The notes beneath the pieces were generated by a model, which worked only from the letters and a program-made list of their open reading frames with translations, was not told the DNA's origin and did not search any database. Shown here one piece after another: positions 8,067 to 16,381 of a DNA stretch of 44,178 nt (its first letter is position 1; the number at the start of each line of letters is the position of its first letter). Made by a program: the position numbers and the translations under genes. The stretch is from assembly GCA_002441285.1 (NCBI GenBank), contig DJVR01000001.1:1-44178 (forward strand), given 5' to 3'. The stretch is from Candidatus Atribacteria bacterium UBA6251. Its GTDB lineage: Bacteria; Atribacterota; Phoenicimicrobiia; Phoenicimicrobiales; Phoenicimicrobiaceae.

Positions 8067-9785
8067 ATGATTTCTCGTTTTTTTACACAAAAGAACGCAA
8101 GTTTATATAAGAGGAATATGCTATTTTTAGTGAATAGAGGTACAGTCTTAATCTGTTTGTTAGTCTTAATAAGTATAATTTTTTTATCCATAAATTTATC
8201 AGCAAATGGTGAGCAAGATCCTAAATTTCTCATTCTCCATCTGGACGCGGTAGCTTCAACAAATTTTTTTTATTATATAGAAGAAGGATATCTTCCTAAT
8301 ATTCAAAAAATATTTAAAGATGGTCATATTATTCCTTATGGCCTTAGTCTTTTTATTGGGGGGACAGAGGTGATCTATCCTCGCCTGAAAAAAGGTCTGG
8401 GTAATGAAGCAGGAGAAAATGTTGGTTGGGGATATTATGATCGAGAGAAAGAAAAAGTAATTTCAGATTTAAATACTTTTTTTAATTTATTTTTTTCTCT
8501 TCCTCGTCGGGCCCGAGCCAGCTTCCTCTATGGGATTCCCGGGTTAGATTTCTTTATGTTTCTGCCTATAATGAATATCCCACAGCTTTTAGAGACTTAC
8601 GGAGTTGTTGAATTAATTTGGTTTGCAACTGATTCAATCGGGCATGCTATAGGTGAAAAGACCTATATTGATAGTATCAAAAGATTTGATCATTATTTTG
8701 GAAGACTGGTGGAAAGGTTAAATCTTGAAGAAGTTAATCTAATTCTCTATTGTGATCATGGTATGTCTTTTAAAAATGAAATATACATTAACCATGTATC
8801 AGAGATAAAAAGGGTGGTGGGGGAAGAGTTAGCTGCTTTTCTTTATCCTAATATATATTTAAAAAATATTAAGTTAAAAGAGTATTATGCCCAGAAAATC
8901 ATTCAGGAAACAGAAATCGACTTTACCTTTTATAAAGATAATAATAACCCTAAACGTGTAATTGGATATTCAATTTATGGTACAGTCTTTTTTGAAGAGA
9001 ATGAAGAAGGTAAAATAAGATATCTATTTCAGGGAGAAGATGTTTTTGATTATTCTACTAATGGCTATCAGGGTCAATGGTTAAGTGATGCAGAATGGTT
9101 GTCTTTTACCAGGGAAAATAAATATCCAGCCGTACCACCTAATATTTTTAGATTTCTATCTAATAAAAACGCTGGGGATATTGTTTTAGTAATAAATCCA
9201 CCTAAAATAATCTACACTAAATTAGGTTACTCTGCCAATCACCATGGGATAACAAATACTGATCTATTAGTTCCGATATTGTTACGAGGTAAAGATCTAA
9301 TTCACCTTTATAATCGAGAAGAGATGTGGTTACATACCCTATTTTCTAGCATCCCTAATCTCAATTTTGAAAATATCGAACCAATGAGAGAAAAAAATAA
9401 GCTTTACTTCTGGAGTAACTTCCAAGAAGGAGTATATCCTGGCTTTGAAGTATCTCTCTCCCCAGCTTATCGCTGGAATATAGCATTACAACAAGAACAA
9501 GCAATCTTTAAAGGTTGGTTGGAATATGATTTCTATAGTTCTTATGTTCTTCGATTTTGGGTTGGTATAGGATTGCAATACCAGACTAATAATCTTGAAC
9601 CCTTCCTTAATGCTCGTCTACAAATAGATTTTGGAAAGGTTCAGTTTAATTATGGTGGGCAGGCTAATTTCTATAATCTAAGAGATTGGCAGGAGAATAG
9701 AAAAGAGATAAGCTATCAGCTTAATGATTATCTTTCCTTAAACTGGCGGATACCTGAGTGTATTGGGATAAGTTTTTGTTGGTAG
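8067..9785 (+). CDS. Secreted or membrane-anchored alkaline-phosphatase-superfamily hydrolase with a C-terminal beta-rich domain
   Basis: The protein is about 572 residues. An N-terminal hydrophobic segment (VLICLLVLISIIFLSINLS) looks like a signal peptide or anchor. Next come metal-site motifs of the alkaline phosphatase/phosphodiesterase superfamily in order: LHLDA, a Thr in GGTEVIYP as possible nucleophile, TDSIGH, CDHGM and ANHHG. The substrate (phosphoester, phosphonate or sulfate ester) cannot be read. The last 110 residues switch to alternating polar and hydrophobic strands ending in Phe-Cys-Trp, which resembles an outer-membrane barrel fragment or beta-sandwich. I choose the ATG at 8067 because AAAGGGAGA precedes it; GTG 8019 and ATG 8049 are in frame but lack good sites. 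A broken copy lies just upstream. Confidence 0.75.
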   Translation: MISRFFTQKNASLYKRNMLFLVNRGTVLICLLVLISIIFLSINLSANGEQDPKFLILHLDAVASTNFFYYIEEGYLPNIQKIFKDGHIIPYGLSLFIGGTEVIYPRLKKGLGNEAGENVGWGYYDREKEKVISDLNTFFNLFFSLPRRARASFLYGIPGLDFFMFLPIMNIPQLLETYGVVELIWFATDSIGHAIGEKTYIDSIKRFDHYFGRLVERLNLEEVNLILYCDHGMSFKNEIYINHVSEIKRVVGEELAAFLYPNIYLKNIKLKEYYAQKIIQETEIDFTFYKDNNNPKRVIGYSIYGTVFFEENEEGKIRYLFQGEDVFDYSTNGYQGQWLSDAEWLSFTRENKYPAVPPNIFRFLSNKNAGDIVLVINPPKIIYTKLGYSANHHGITNTDLLVPILLRGKDLIHLYNREEMWLHTLFSSIPNLNFENIEPMREKNKLYFWSNFQEGVYPGFEVSLSPAYRWNIALQQEQAIFKGWLEYDFYSSYVLRFWVGIGLQYQTNNLEPFLNARLQIDFGKVQFNYGGQANFYNLRDWQENRKEISYQLNDYLSLNWRIPECIGISFCW

Positions 9786-9792
9786 CTCTTTT
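9697..9792 (+). repeat. 96-bp direct repeat, copy 2
   Basis: The matching copy of 7906-8001, in the 3' end of the intact gene, with 94 of 96 positions identical. Confidence 0.93.
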
Positions 9793-9996
9793 GTTGCTTA
9801 GTTAATTTACAATAAATTTAATGCTACTGATTTATATTTTTTGGAATAATTATTCGGGTAAAGATTAAAAAATATTTATAGATGAGAAAATAGCAAAAAA
9901 TCAGCGAAAAAAAACTATTTTTGTGTTGTAAAAAGAGGATTTTTTATTATTTTCTCGAATAATAAATTATAATAACTGAGGAGGAAGGAGGTAAAA

Positions 9997-11580
9997 ATGT
10001 CCAAAAATTTAGTAGTTTTTTTGATTATCATTTTATTGATCATAGGAGGAGTTGGTTTATATTACTACGATCAAACCAATCAGAAAAAGAATAAATTAGC
10101 TGAGAAGAATTTAGAATTAGAGGACAAATCCTTAATCGTTTCTGAATTAGAAAAAAATATTTTAGAAAAAGAAAACCAAATTACCCAGCTAAAGGAAAAT
10201 CTTACCAAAGAGAAAGCTGAGTTACAGGAGGAATACTCTACACAATTATCGGCTTTAAGGGAAGAAAAAAATCAACTAGAAAGCCTATTAGCTGAGAAAG
10301 AAAAAGCCTGGGAAGAAAAAAATAAAGAAAAAGAAGAATTAATCACCAGATTAGTTGAAGAGAGTGCAAATCAAAAAGGTACTTTAATTAATTTAGAGAA
10401 TGAGTTAACTAAATTAAAAGATGAGTTATTAAAAACAAACGAAGAAAAAATAGAAGTTGAAAGATTATATAACGAAAAATTATCAGCTTTAACTGAGGAA
10501 AAGGTGTTGCTGGGTAACCAATTAGCGGAAAAGGAAGAGGTAATAAAAACCATTGAACAGGAGAAAGAGGAATTAGGGAAAACAATTACTAGCAAAGAAG
10601 AAAATATTATAGCTTTAAAAGAGAGTTTACAGGAAAAGGAAAAACAGATTGAGGAGTTAAAAACTAATTGGCAGGTGCAAACTAAAAATTTGGAAGATGA
10701 ATATATAGTAAAAATAAATACCTTGATAGAAGAGAAAGCAAAACTAGAAGCATTGTTAGTAGAGCAAGGAGAAAGATTAACTACTCAGAAAAAAGAAAAA
10801 GAGGAAATAGCCAGTAAGTTACAGGAATCTATCAGTAAGGTTAATGAATTAGAACAGCAATTATCTGAAGAAAAAAGTAAAAAAGAAGAAGATTATCTTT
10901 ATGAAATCTCCTTATTAAAAGAGGAGCGAGATAAACTCGGGGAGCAATTACAAACCGCTCAGAATCTAATTCAGGAGAAGGAAAATACTATAGACCAAAT
11001 TATACAGCAAAACGAAAAATTAGAAAAGAGTTTGGATGAAAAGGAAAAGATTGTAGATGAACTAACCAAGAATGAAAAAGAACATCTAAATCAAATAACA
11101 AATCTTCAGGAAGTTAAGGACAATCTTGAGGAACAACTAAAAACCACCCGGGATTTAGTTTTAGAGAAAGAGAATACTATTACTCAGATTTCGCAACAAA
11201 AGGTAGAATTAGAAGGAAACATCATAGAAAAGGAAAATAAAATTAGTGAATTATTAGAAACAATAAAAGGCTATGAAGTTCAAATTACGGAGATAAAAGA
11301 TTTATTACATCAGAAGGAAGAAGAAAAAGATACTGAATGGTCTAAAAAATTATCCTTATTAATGGAGGAAAAAAAGGAATTAGAAAATAAACTAACAGAA
11401 GCAATAAAGAAAACCATTCCTGATTATTACGAGGTAAAAAAAGGAGATTGCCTCTGGAAAATTGCTGAACAATTTTATCTCCAGGGTGAACAATGGATCA
11501 AAATTTATGAAGCCAATCTGGATAAAATAAATAATCCTGACTTAATCTATCCTTTCCAGAGACTAACTATCCCCCAATAA
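9997..11580 (+). CDS. Membrane-anchored long coiled-coil protein with a C-terminal LysM domain
   Basis: The 527-residue product begins with one transmembrane segment (residues 5-24, VVFLIIILLIIGGVGLYYY). Then come about 450 residues of almost unbroken charged heptads rich in Glu, Lys and Leu, with imperfect internal repeats such as EEKxxLExxLxEKE. It ends with a LysM domain (YYEVKKGDCLWKIAEQFY to LIYPFQRLTIPQ). LysM binds peptidoglycan, so the protein could span from the inner membrane to the cell wall. A strong site GAGGAAGGAGG precedes the ATG and a TATAAT lies at 9968-9973. The exact role is unknown; an envelope tether or spacer is an inference from architecture. Confidence 0.8.
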   Translation: MSKNLVVFLIIILLIIGGVGLYYYDQTNQKKNKLAEKNLELEDKSLIVSELEKNILEKENQITQLKENLTKEKAELQEEYSTQLSALREEKNQLESLLAEKEKAWEEKNKEKEELITRLVEESANQKGTLINLENELTKLKDELLKTNEEKIEVERLYNEKLSALTEEKVLLGNQLAEKEEVIKTIEQEKEELGKTITSKEENIIALKESLQEKEKQIEELKTNWQVQTKNLEDEYIVKINTLIEEKAKLEALLVEQGERLTTQKKEKEEIASKLQESISKVNELEQQLSEEKSKKEEDYLYEISLLKEERDKLGEQLQTAQNLIQEKENTIDQIIQQNEKLEKSLDEKEKIVDELTKNEKEHLNQITNLQEVKDNLEEQLKTTRDLVLEKENTITQISQQKVELEGNIIEKENKISELLETIKGYEVQITEIKDLLHQKEEEKDTEWSKKLSLLMEEKKELENKLTEAIKKTIPDYYEVKKGDCLWKIAEQFYLQGEQWIKIYEANLDKINNPDLIYPFQRLTIPQ

Positions 11581-11587
11581 AATTAAA

Positions 11588-11624
11588 GATGTAAACAAAA
11601 GTGCCTGGCACTTTTGTTTACATC
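11588..11624 (-). terminator. Perfect 18-bp inverted repeat, likely terminator of the acyl-CoA synthetase gene
   Basis: 11588-11605 is the exact reverse complement of 11607-11624, around a GTGCCTGGCAC core. On the minus strand it begins six bases after the stop codon and is followed by TTTAATTTTATT, which suits termination. On the plus strand no T-run follows the stem, but it could also slow read-through from the LysM gene. Confidence 0.7.
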
Positions 11625-11629
11625 ATCAC

Positions 11630-13816
11630 TTATCCGCAAATTTGATCAATTAATTCTTTATATTTTTTGTGTATTTCAAATCTTTTTAATTTTAGAGTTT
11701 CGGTCAGTTCTCCTGCTTCAATAGTAAATTCTTGAGGAAGCAAGGCTAATGCAATTACTGTTTCGTATGGTTTAAAACCATTTTCTTTAGAAATTAATCT
11801 TTTGGTTTCACTTTGATATAGAGAAATTATTTGAGGATGTTTAATTAACTCTTGATTGTTTCGATAAGTTATATTTTCATTTTTTGCAAATTCAGCTAAT
11901 TCATTAAAATCAGGAACTATTAAGGCACCTAAACGGGGTTTATCCTGACCGACTATAATTACCATATTAATATATTTGCTTTCTTTGAGTTTATCTTCTA
12001 AGGGTAAGGGTTCTACATTCTCTCCCCCTCTTAATACAATCGTATCTTTAATTCTTCCCATAATTTTTAAAAATCTTCCATCGTAAGTTTTTTTACCCAA
12101 ATCACCTGTATTAAACCAGCCATCTTTAATTACTTCTTTAGTTTTCTCTTCATTTTTATAATATCCCTTCATTACCATTGGACCTCTGGTTAATACAATA
12201 CCTACTTTTCCATTAGGTAATTCTTTTTTTAAGTCATTTTTATCCACAATCTTTATCTCTACTTCTGGTAAGGGTAAACCTACTGTAAACATTATATTGT
12301 ATTCAGCACTTCGACTAGCCAAAATTGGTGAGGTTTCAGTAAGACCATAACCTTCAGTAATTACTAAGCCAATAGCGTTGAAAAATTTATCTAATGATTC
12401 ATTTAGCGCTCCTCCACCACTAATTGCAAATCTTAATCTGCCTCCAGTTAGTTCTCTAATCTTTTTAAAGACTAATTGATCAGTAAGTTTATATTTCCAT
12501 CCCAATCTTCTTACCTTTTGTTTAGCTTGTGCTAATTCTTCAGGGGAATAGGAAGGACGATCAAATAGTGGCCATTTACCAGTTAAGATACCTTCTGCTT
12601 CTTTATATTCTTCTCCTATTCGAATAGCCCAATTGAAGATGATTTTTTGAAGAGAACTTCCTTTATTAATCTTATCGACAATTCCTTTGTAAATACTTTC
12701 CCATATTCTGGGGACACTACACATAACTGTAGGCTTTTCAGCTTCTAAATCGGGTAAAAGTACCTGTTTAAATGGTTTACTATAAGCAGTAGATGCTCCT
12801 GCGCATAGGGCACAATATTCTACTGACCGCTCATACACATGCCAGGAAGGTAGTACAGATAAAAAATTATCATTTTCATTTATCTGAATAATTTTGGGGG
12901 CGTTTATAGCATTATGCATAAAATTAGCATTGGTAAGCATTACTCCTTTTGGTTCAGCAGTAGTACCAGAGGTGTAGATAATAGTAGCTAAATCATCTGG
13001 TTGACAGTTTTTAGATAGCCCTTCAAATTGAGTATCCCCCTGGGTTAATAGTTCTTCACCTAACTTTATTATCTGGGGAAAGGAGAATATTTGGAAAGGA
13101 TTTTTTTCATTAAAATTTTTTTCTACTACTAATATTTTGTTAAATAGTTTTTCTGTTAAAGCTTCTTTCTCCAAAGAAGAGGAAAGCTCTTTGGCTATCT
13201 GTGGGGTATCTTTTTCTAGTAAATTTTTCAGGAATTTATTAGCTTTTTCGGATAAAAGAAGGTATTTTTCGTTATTTTTCAGCAATGATTTTAGTTCGGT
13301 TTGAAATTTTTTACTTATATTGTTGCCGTTTTCTTTATAATGCACCGGGATAGACCATTCTGGAGCATCTTCAGGATCAGAAAAAATGGTTACCTGGTCT
13401 AACAAAATAATCCATTTTATTGCTGCAAGGCGATCAGCAGTATTAAGGAATTTTGTGAACTGTTTTTCTCCTTCTAAAATAACGGCATTTGCATCTGAAT
13501 GGTTGAGCTTAAAATAGATATCGTGAATTGAACTATCTCCACTACAGGGCACATCTGCTGCCCTCAAGCTGATAATGGCCAGATCAGCAATAATCCATTC
13601 AAAACGATTATCACTTACTAAACCCACATGATCAAACTCTTTTATGCCAATTTTTAATAATCCAGTACCAAATTTTTTTACCAGATCATAAAAATCCTGA
13701 TAAGTAATTGGGCTAAATTTACCTTCTTTTTTGATTTTAAAAGCTGGTTTATTGCCGTATAGATTAACACTATTTCTTAGCATTTCGTTCAAGGTTCGCA
13801 AACTTTGTGTATTCAT
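11630..13816 (-). CDS. Long-chain acyl-CoA synthetase (AMP-forming)
   Basis: The enzyme activates fatty acids to acyl-AMP and then acyl-CoA. The 728-residue protein shows the ANL-superfamily motifs: the P-loop IIYTSGTTAEPKGVMLTN, the EGYGLTETSPI motif, the GWFNTGDLG motif with the adenylate-binding Asp, and the hinge GRIKDTIVLRGGENVEP. It is about 100 residues longer than most bacterial homologues; the extra Lys/Glu-rich part lies near residues 150-240, before the P-loop. The start is set by GGGGGATAACCTT upstream. It stands alone on the minus strand with its own promoter. Chain-length preference cannot be read from the sequence. Confidence 0.9.
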   Translation of the reverse strand: MNTQSLRTLNEMLRNSVNLYGNKPAFKIKKEGKFSPITYQDFYDLVKKFGTGLLKIGIKEFDHVGLVSDNRFEWIIADLAIISLRAADVPCSGDSSIHDIYFKLNHSDANAVILEGEKQFTKFLNTADRLAAIKWIILLDQVTIFSDPEDAPEWSIPVHYKENGNNISKKFQTELKSLLKNNEKYLLLSEKANKFLKNLLEKDTPQIAKELSSSLEKEALTEKLFNKILVVEKNFNEKNPFQIFSFPQIIKLGEELLTQGDTQFEGLSKNCQPDDLATIIYTSGTTAEPKGVMLTNANFMHNAINAPKIIQINENDNFLSVLPSWHVYERSVEYCALCAGASTAYSKPFKQVLLPDLEAEKPTVMCSVPRIWESIYKGIVDKINKGSSLQKIIFNWAIRIGEEYKEAEGILTGKWPLFDRPSYSPEELAQAKQKVRRLGWKYKLTDQLVFKKIRELTGGRLRFAISGGGALNESLDKFFNAIGLVITEGYGLTETSPILASRSAEYNIMFTVGLPLPEVEIKIVDKNDLKKELPNGKVGIVLTRGPMVMKGYYKNEEKTKEVIKDGWFNTGDLGKKTYDGRFLKIMGRIKDTIVLRGGENVEPLPLEDKLKESKYINMVIIVGQDKPRLGALIVPDFNELAEFAKNENITYRNNQELIKHPQIISLYQSETKRLISKENGFKPYETVIALALLPQEFTIEAGELTETLKLKRFEIHKKYKELIDQICG

Positions 13817-14173
13817 AAGGTTATCCCCCTTTATTTATTACCTAATTTTTAGTTGTTATTAATAGTAGTTATTAATACCAAGTATATATATTATCAAGCA
13901 AAAAGTCAAATAATTTATCTTCCTCAAAAAAGAAAAAATAAAATCAAAAATTAAATACCTCATTACCCTTTTTTATAAATTTTAATTCCCATATTTTTAT
14001 AAAAATTTTCTTAAAAAAGAAAAAAGTAGGAAAGTTCTTAAAAAAGTGCACAAAAAAAGCAGGATTTTGGAAACATTTGTAGAATAAATAAATAACTGCT
14101 TTTTTAAGGAAGTAAAGTAAGGAGCAAGCAAGAAATTTCTCTTTACATTCTTTTTCTTTTAATGTTTAATTAT
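13817..14173. other. Divergent intergenic region between acyl-CoA synthetase and parA
   Basis: About 400 bases hold the minus-strand promoter (13881-13909) and the extended -10 element of parA. The rest is A/T-rich, with A-runs around 13920-14060. No gene or strong hairpin was seen. Confidence 0.5.
13881..13909 (-). promoter_or_regulatory. Sigma70-type promoter of the acyl-CoA synthetase gene
   Basis: Read on the minus strand: TTGACT (13909-13904), a 17-base spacer, and TATACT (13886-13881), about 65 bases before the ATG. Confidence 0.7.
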
Positions 14174-14181
14174 GTTATAAT
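14173..14181 (+). promoter_or_regulatory. Extended -10 promoter element of parA-ftsZ
   Basis: TG-T-TATAAT (14173-14181) matches an extended -10 element. No convincing -35 lies at the usual distance. It is about 43 bases ahead of the GTG start. Confidence 0.5.
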
Positions 14182-14224
14182 TGCTACAAGGGAAGATAGA
14201 TTTTGAGAGGGAGGTTATAGTAGA

Positions 14225-15028
14225 GTGAGGATTATATCTATAGCCAATCAAAAAGGAGGAGTTGCAAAAACAACTACTACTATCAATTTAGGAGCCTGTT
14301 TGGCTTTTATGAAGAGAAAGGTATTGTTGATAGATATGGATCCACAGGCTCATACTACTTTGGGCTTAGGTTTAGACCCGGATAGTTTAACCAAAACCGT
14401 ATTGAATGTATTAGAACCACATCGTTCAAAAGATCGCTTAAAATTAGAAGATGTAATTTTAAAATTAAAATTTAAGGAAGAAAATCACTTATTTTTAGCC
14501 CCATCTAATATTGATTTTGCCAGTGCAGAATATAAACTAATCGATCAAATTGGTAGAGAGGATTTTTTAAGTTCCAGTATTAAAGAGTGTAATATTCCTT
14601 TTGATTATATTATTATTGATTGCCCTCCTTCCTTAGGAATTTTGACCGTGAATGCCCTTAAAGCTTGCGATGAAGTTATTATTCCAATGCAACCTCACTA
14701 TTTTGCCCTGCGAGGGATAGAAGAATTTATGGAAACTACAGAAATTGTTCGTAAAAATCTAAACCATCCGCTAAAGATTAATATTTTAATTACTATTGCA
14801 GATGTCAGAAGTAATATTGCCCAGGAAGTAATTGAAGAGATAAAATCATATTTTGATAAAAGTTTGTTTAAAACTATGATCAGGAAAAATATTGCTCTGG
14901 TTGAAGCTAGTAGTCAAGGTATTCCTGCCATACTTTATAACCCCAATTGTCATGGGGCCATTGATTATTATAAACTTGCTGAAGAGGTGATATCCTATGA
15001 AGAAGAAAAAGTTAGTGCGAGGATTTAG
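14225..15028 (+). CDS. ParA/Soj-type ATPase
   Basis: ParA ATPases bind DNA or membranes and position chromosomes, plasmids, division machinery or microcompartments. The 267-residue protein starts at GTG with GAGAGGGAGG upstream. It has the deviant Walker A KGGVAKTTTT near residue 10 (including the signature first Lys), DMDPQAH near residue 39, and the Walker B region YIIIDCPPSLG. No ParB gene or parS-like site accompanies it, so it is an orphan. The 3' end overlaps the next gene (an FtsZ) by 32 bases, which suggests a link to cell division rather than classical chromosome partition. Its partner is unknown. Confidence 0.88.
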   Translation: MRIISIANQKGGVAKTTTTINLGACLAFMKRKVLLIDMDPQAHTTLGLGLDPDSLTKTVLNVLEPHRSKDRLKLEDVILKLKFKEENHLFLAPSNIDFASAEYKLIDQIGREDFLSSSIKECNIPFDYIIIDCPPSLGILTVNALKACDEVIIPMQPHYFALRGIEEFMETTEIVRKNLNHPLKINILITIADVRSNIAQEVIEEIKSYFDKSLFKTMIRKNIALVEASSQGIPAILYNPNCHGAIDYYKLAEEVISYEEEKVSARI

Positions 15029-16286
15029 TAAGATTATGGATTTTAGAGAAGAGTTAATCAGAGATACTTCTCCTAAAGTACCCGAAAAAATTGAAAAGAT
15101 AAAATTAGAAGGTAATGGTGATGAATTAGCAAAAACTCCTAAAATGCCTAAGAAAGAGATTCAGAAATTTGTTAACATCAAGGTTATTGGAGTAGGCGGC
15201 GGAGGGAATAATGCTATTCGGGAAATGGCTAAAGAAGGAATGAGTAATCTCGATCTTATTGCTATCAATACAGATTTACAAGCTTTATCTCTTTCCGGCA
15301 CGGAAAGCAAGATTCAAATTGGAAAAACCATAACTAATGGTTTGGGAACAGGAGGGAATCCTGATTTAGGAAAGAAAGCAGCGGAAGAAGATAAAGAAAA
15401 AATAACTAGAATTCTGGAAAAGGCAGATATTGTTTTTATTACAGCTGGAATGGGAGGGGGCACAGGGACTGGTGCTTCCTCGGTAGTAGCTAAAATCGCT
15501 AAACAACAGGGCATCTTGACTATTGGGGTAGTAACCAAACCATTTTCTTTTGAAGGGAAAAAGAGAAAATTGCAGGCAGAATCTGGAATTGAGGAACTAA
15601 AAAAAGAAGTAGATGCTTTAATTACTATTTCCAATGATCGTTTGTTAAAGATCTCTTCTAAAGAAACTTCTATGAAAGAAGCCTTTGAAATGGCGGATAA
15701 AGTCTTACGTCAATCGGTGCAGGCTATTGCTGATCTTATTACCATTCCAGGTTTAATTAACCTTGATTTAGCAGATGTGAGATCAGTCACTCAGGGTGCT
15801 GGTTTATCCTTAGTGGGTATTGGGATAGGAAAAGGTAAGAAAAAGGCTATTGCTGCCGCTAATTCAGCTATTTCTAGCCCCTTATTGGAAGTTTCTATAA
15901 AAGGTGCTAAATCCTTGTTGGTAAATGTTACCGGTGGTTTAGATATGAGTCTATTTGAAGTTAATGAAATCGTAGGGATAATTTCTCAAGCCGTAGGAGT
16001 AGATACTAATATCGTTTTTGGCGCAATTATTGATGAAGAAATAAAGGATGAAATAAGTGTGTCTGTAATTGCTACTTCCTGTGAAGAAATTAAAGAGGAA
16101 AAAGAGGAAGAAAAAGAGAAAGAAGATAAACAGGTAAAGACAATTCGAGAGACTATCAAAGAGAAAATACAGCAGGATTTAGAGGATAAGTATAGCCTGC
16201 GAGAAGAGATGTTAGATGATAAAGATTTAGATATCCCTGCTTTTTTAAGGAAAAGAATTAAGGATGGTGAAAAAAAGAATCCCTAA
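14997..16286 (+). CDS. ftsZ: Cell division protein FtsZ with a long N-terminal extension
   Basis: FtsZ is the tubulin-like GTPase of the division ring. In this 429-residue protein, the strand VNIKVIGVGGGGNNAI begins near residue 57, preceded by a charged extension not usual in FtsZ (normally about 10-15 residues). The GTP signature GGGTGTGAS and the T7-loop NLDLADVRSV with its catalytic Asp residues are intact. A charged Glu/Lys linker leads to the C-terminal conserved peptide DIPAFLRKR, which recruits FtsA, ZipA or SepF. GAGGTG about seven bases before 14997 supports this start; an in-frame ATG at 15036 would remove 13 residues. It is not in a dcw cluster here but overlaps a parA gene. Confidence 0.92.
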   Translation: MKKKKLVRGFSKIMDFREELIRDTSPKVPEKIEKIKLEGNGDELAKTPKMPKKEIQKFVNIKVIGVGGGGNNAIREMAKEGMSNLDLIAINTDLQALSLSGTESKIQIGKTITNGLGTGGNPDLGKKAAEEDKEKITRILEKADIVFITAGMGGGTGTGASSVVAKIAKQQGILTIGVVTKPFSFEGKKRKLQAESGIEELKKEVDALITISNDRLLKISSKETSMKEAFEMADKVLRQSVQAIADLITIPGLINLDLADVRSVTQGAGLSLVGIGIGKGKKKAIAAANSAISSPLLEVSIKGAKSLLVNVTGGLDMSLFEVNEIVGIISQAVGVDTNIVFGAIIDEEIKDEISVSVIATSCEEIKEEKEEEKEKEDKQVKTIRETIKEKIQQDLEDKYSLREEMLDDKDLDIPAFLRKRIKDGEKKNP

Positions 16287-16381
16287 ATTATTAAATAAAT
16301 TTTTTTAAATTAATTTTCCCTACTTTAATTTTAGCTTACTTATTTTTTGTATAAATTAATCTCTTATGTTGTTGTGGGTTT

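Noticed and set aside
14225..15028. ParA as a microcompartment-positioning protein (McdA-like)
   Set aside because: It is about 2.5 kb from the BMC operon, separated by ftsZ and a transposase remnant, and no McdB-like gene was seen; overlap with ftsZ favours a division role.
14997..16286. The tubulin-like gene as a plasmid TubZ or phage PhuZ
   Set aside because: The GGGTGTG motif, the NLDLADV T7 loop and the C-terminal DIPAFLRKR peptide are those of true FtsZ.
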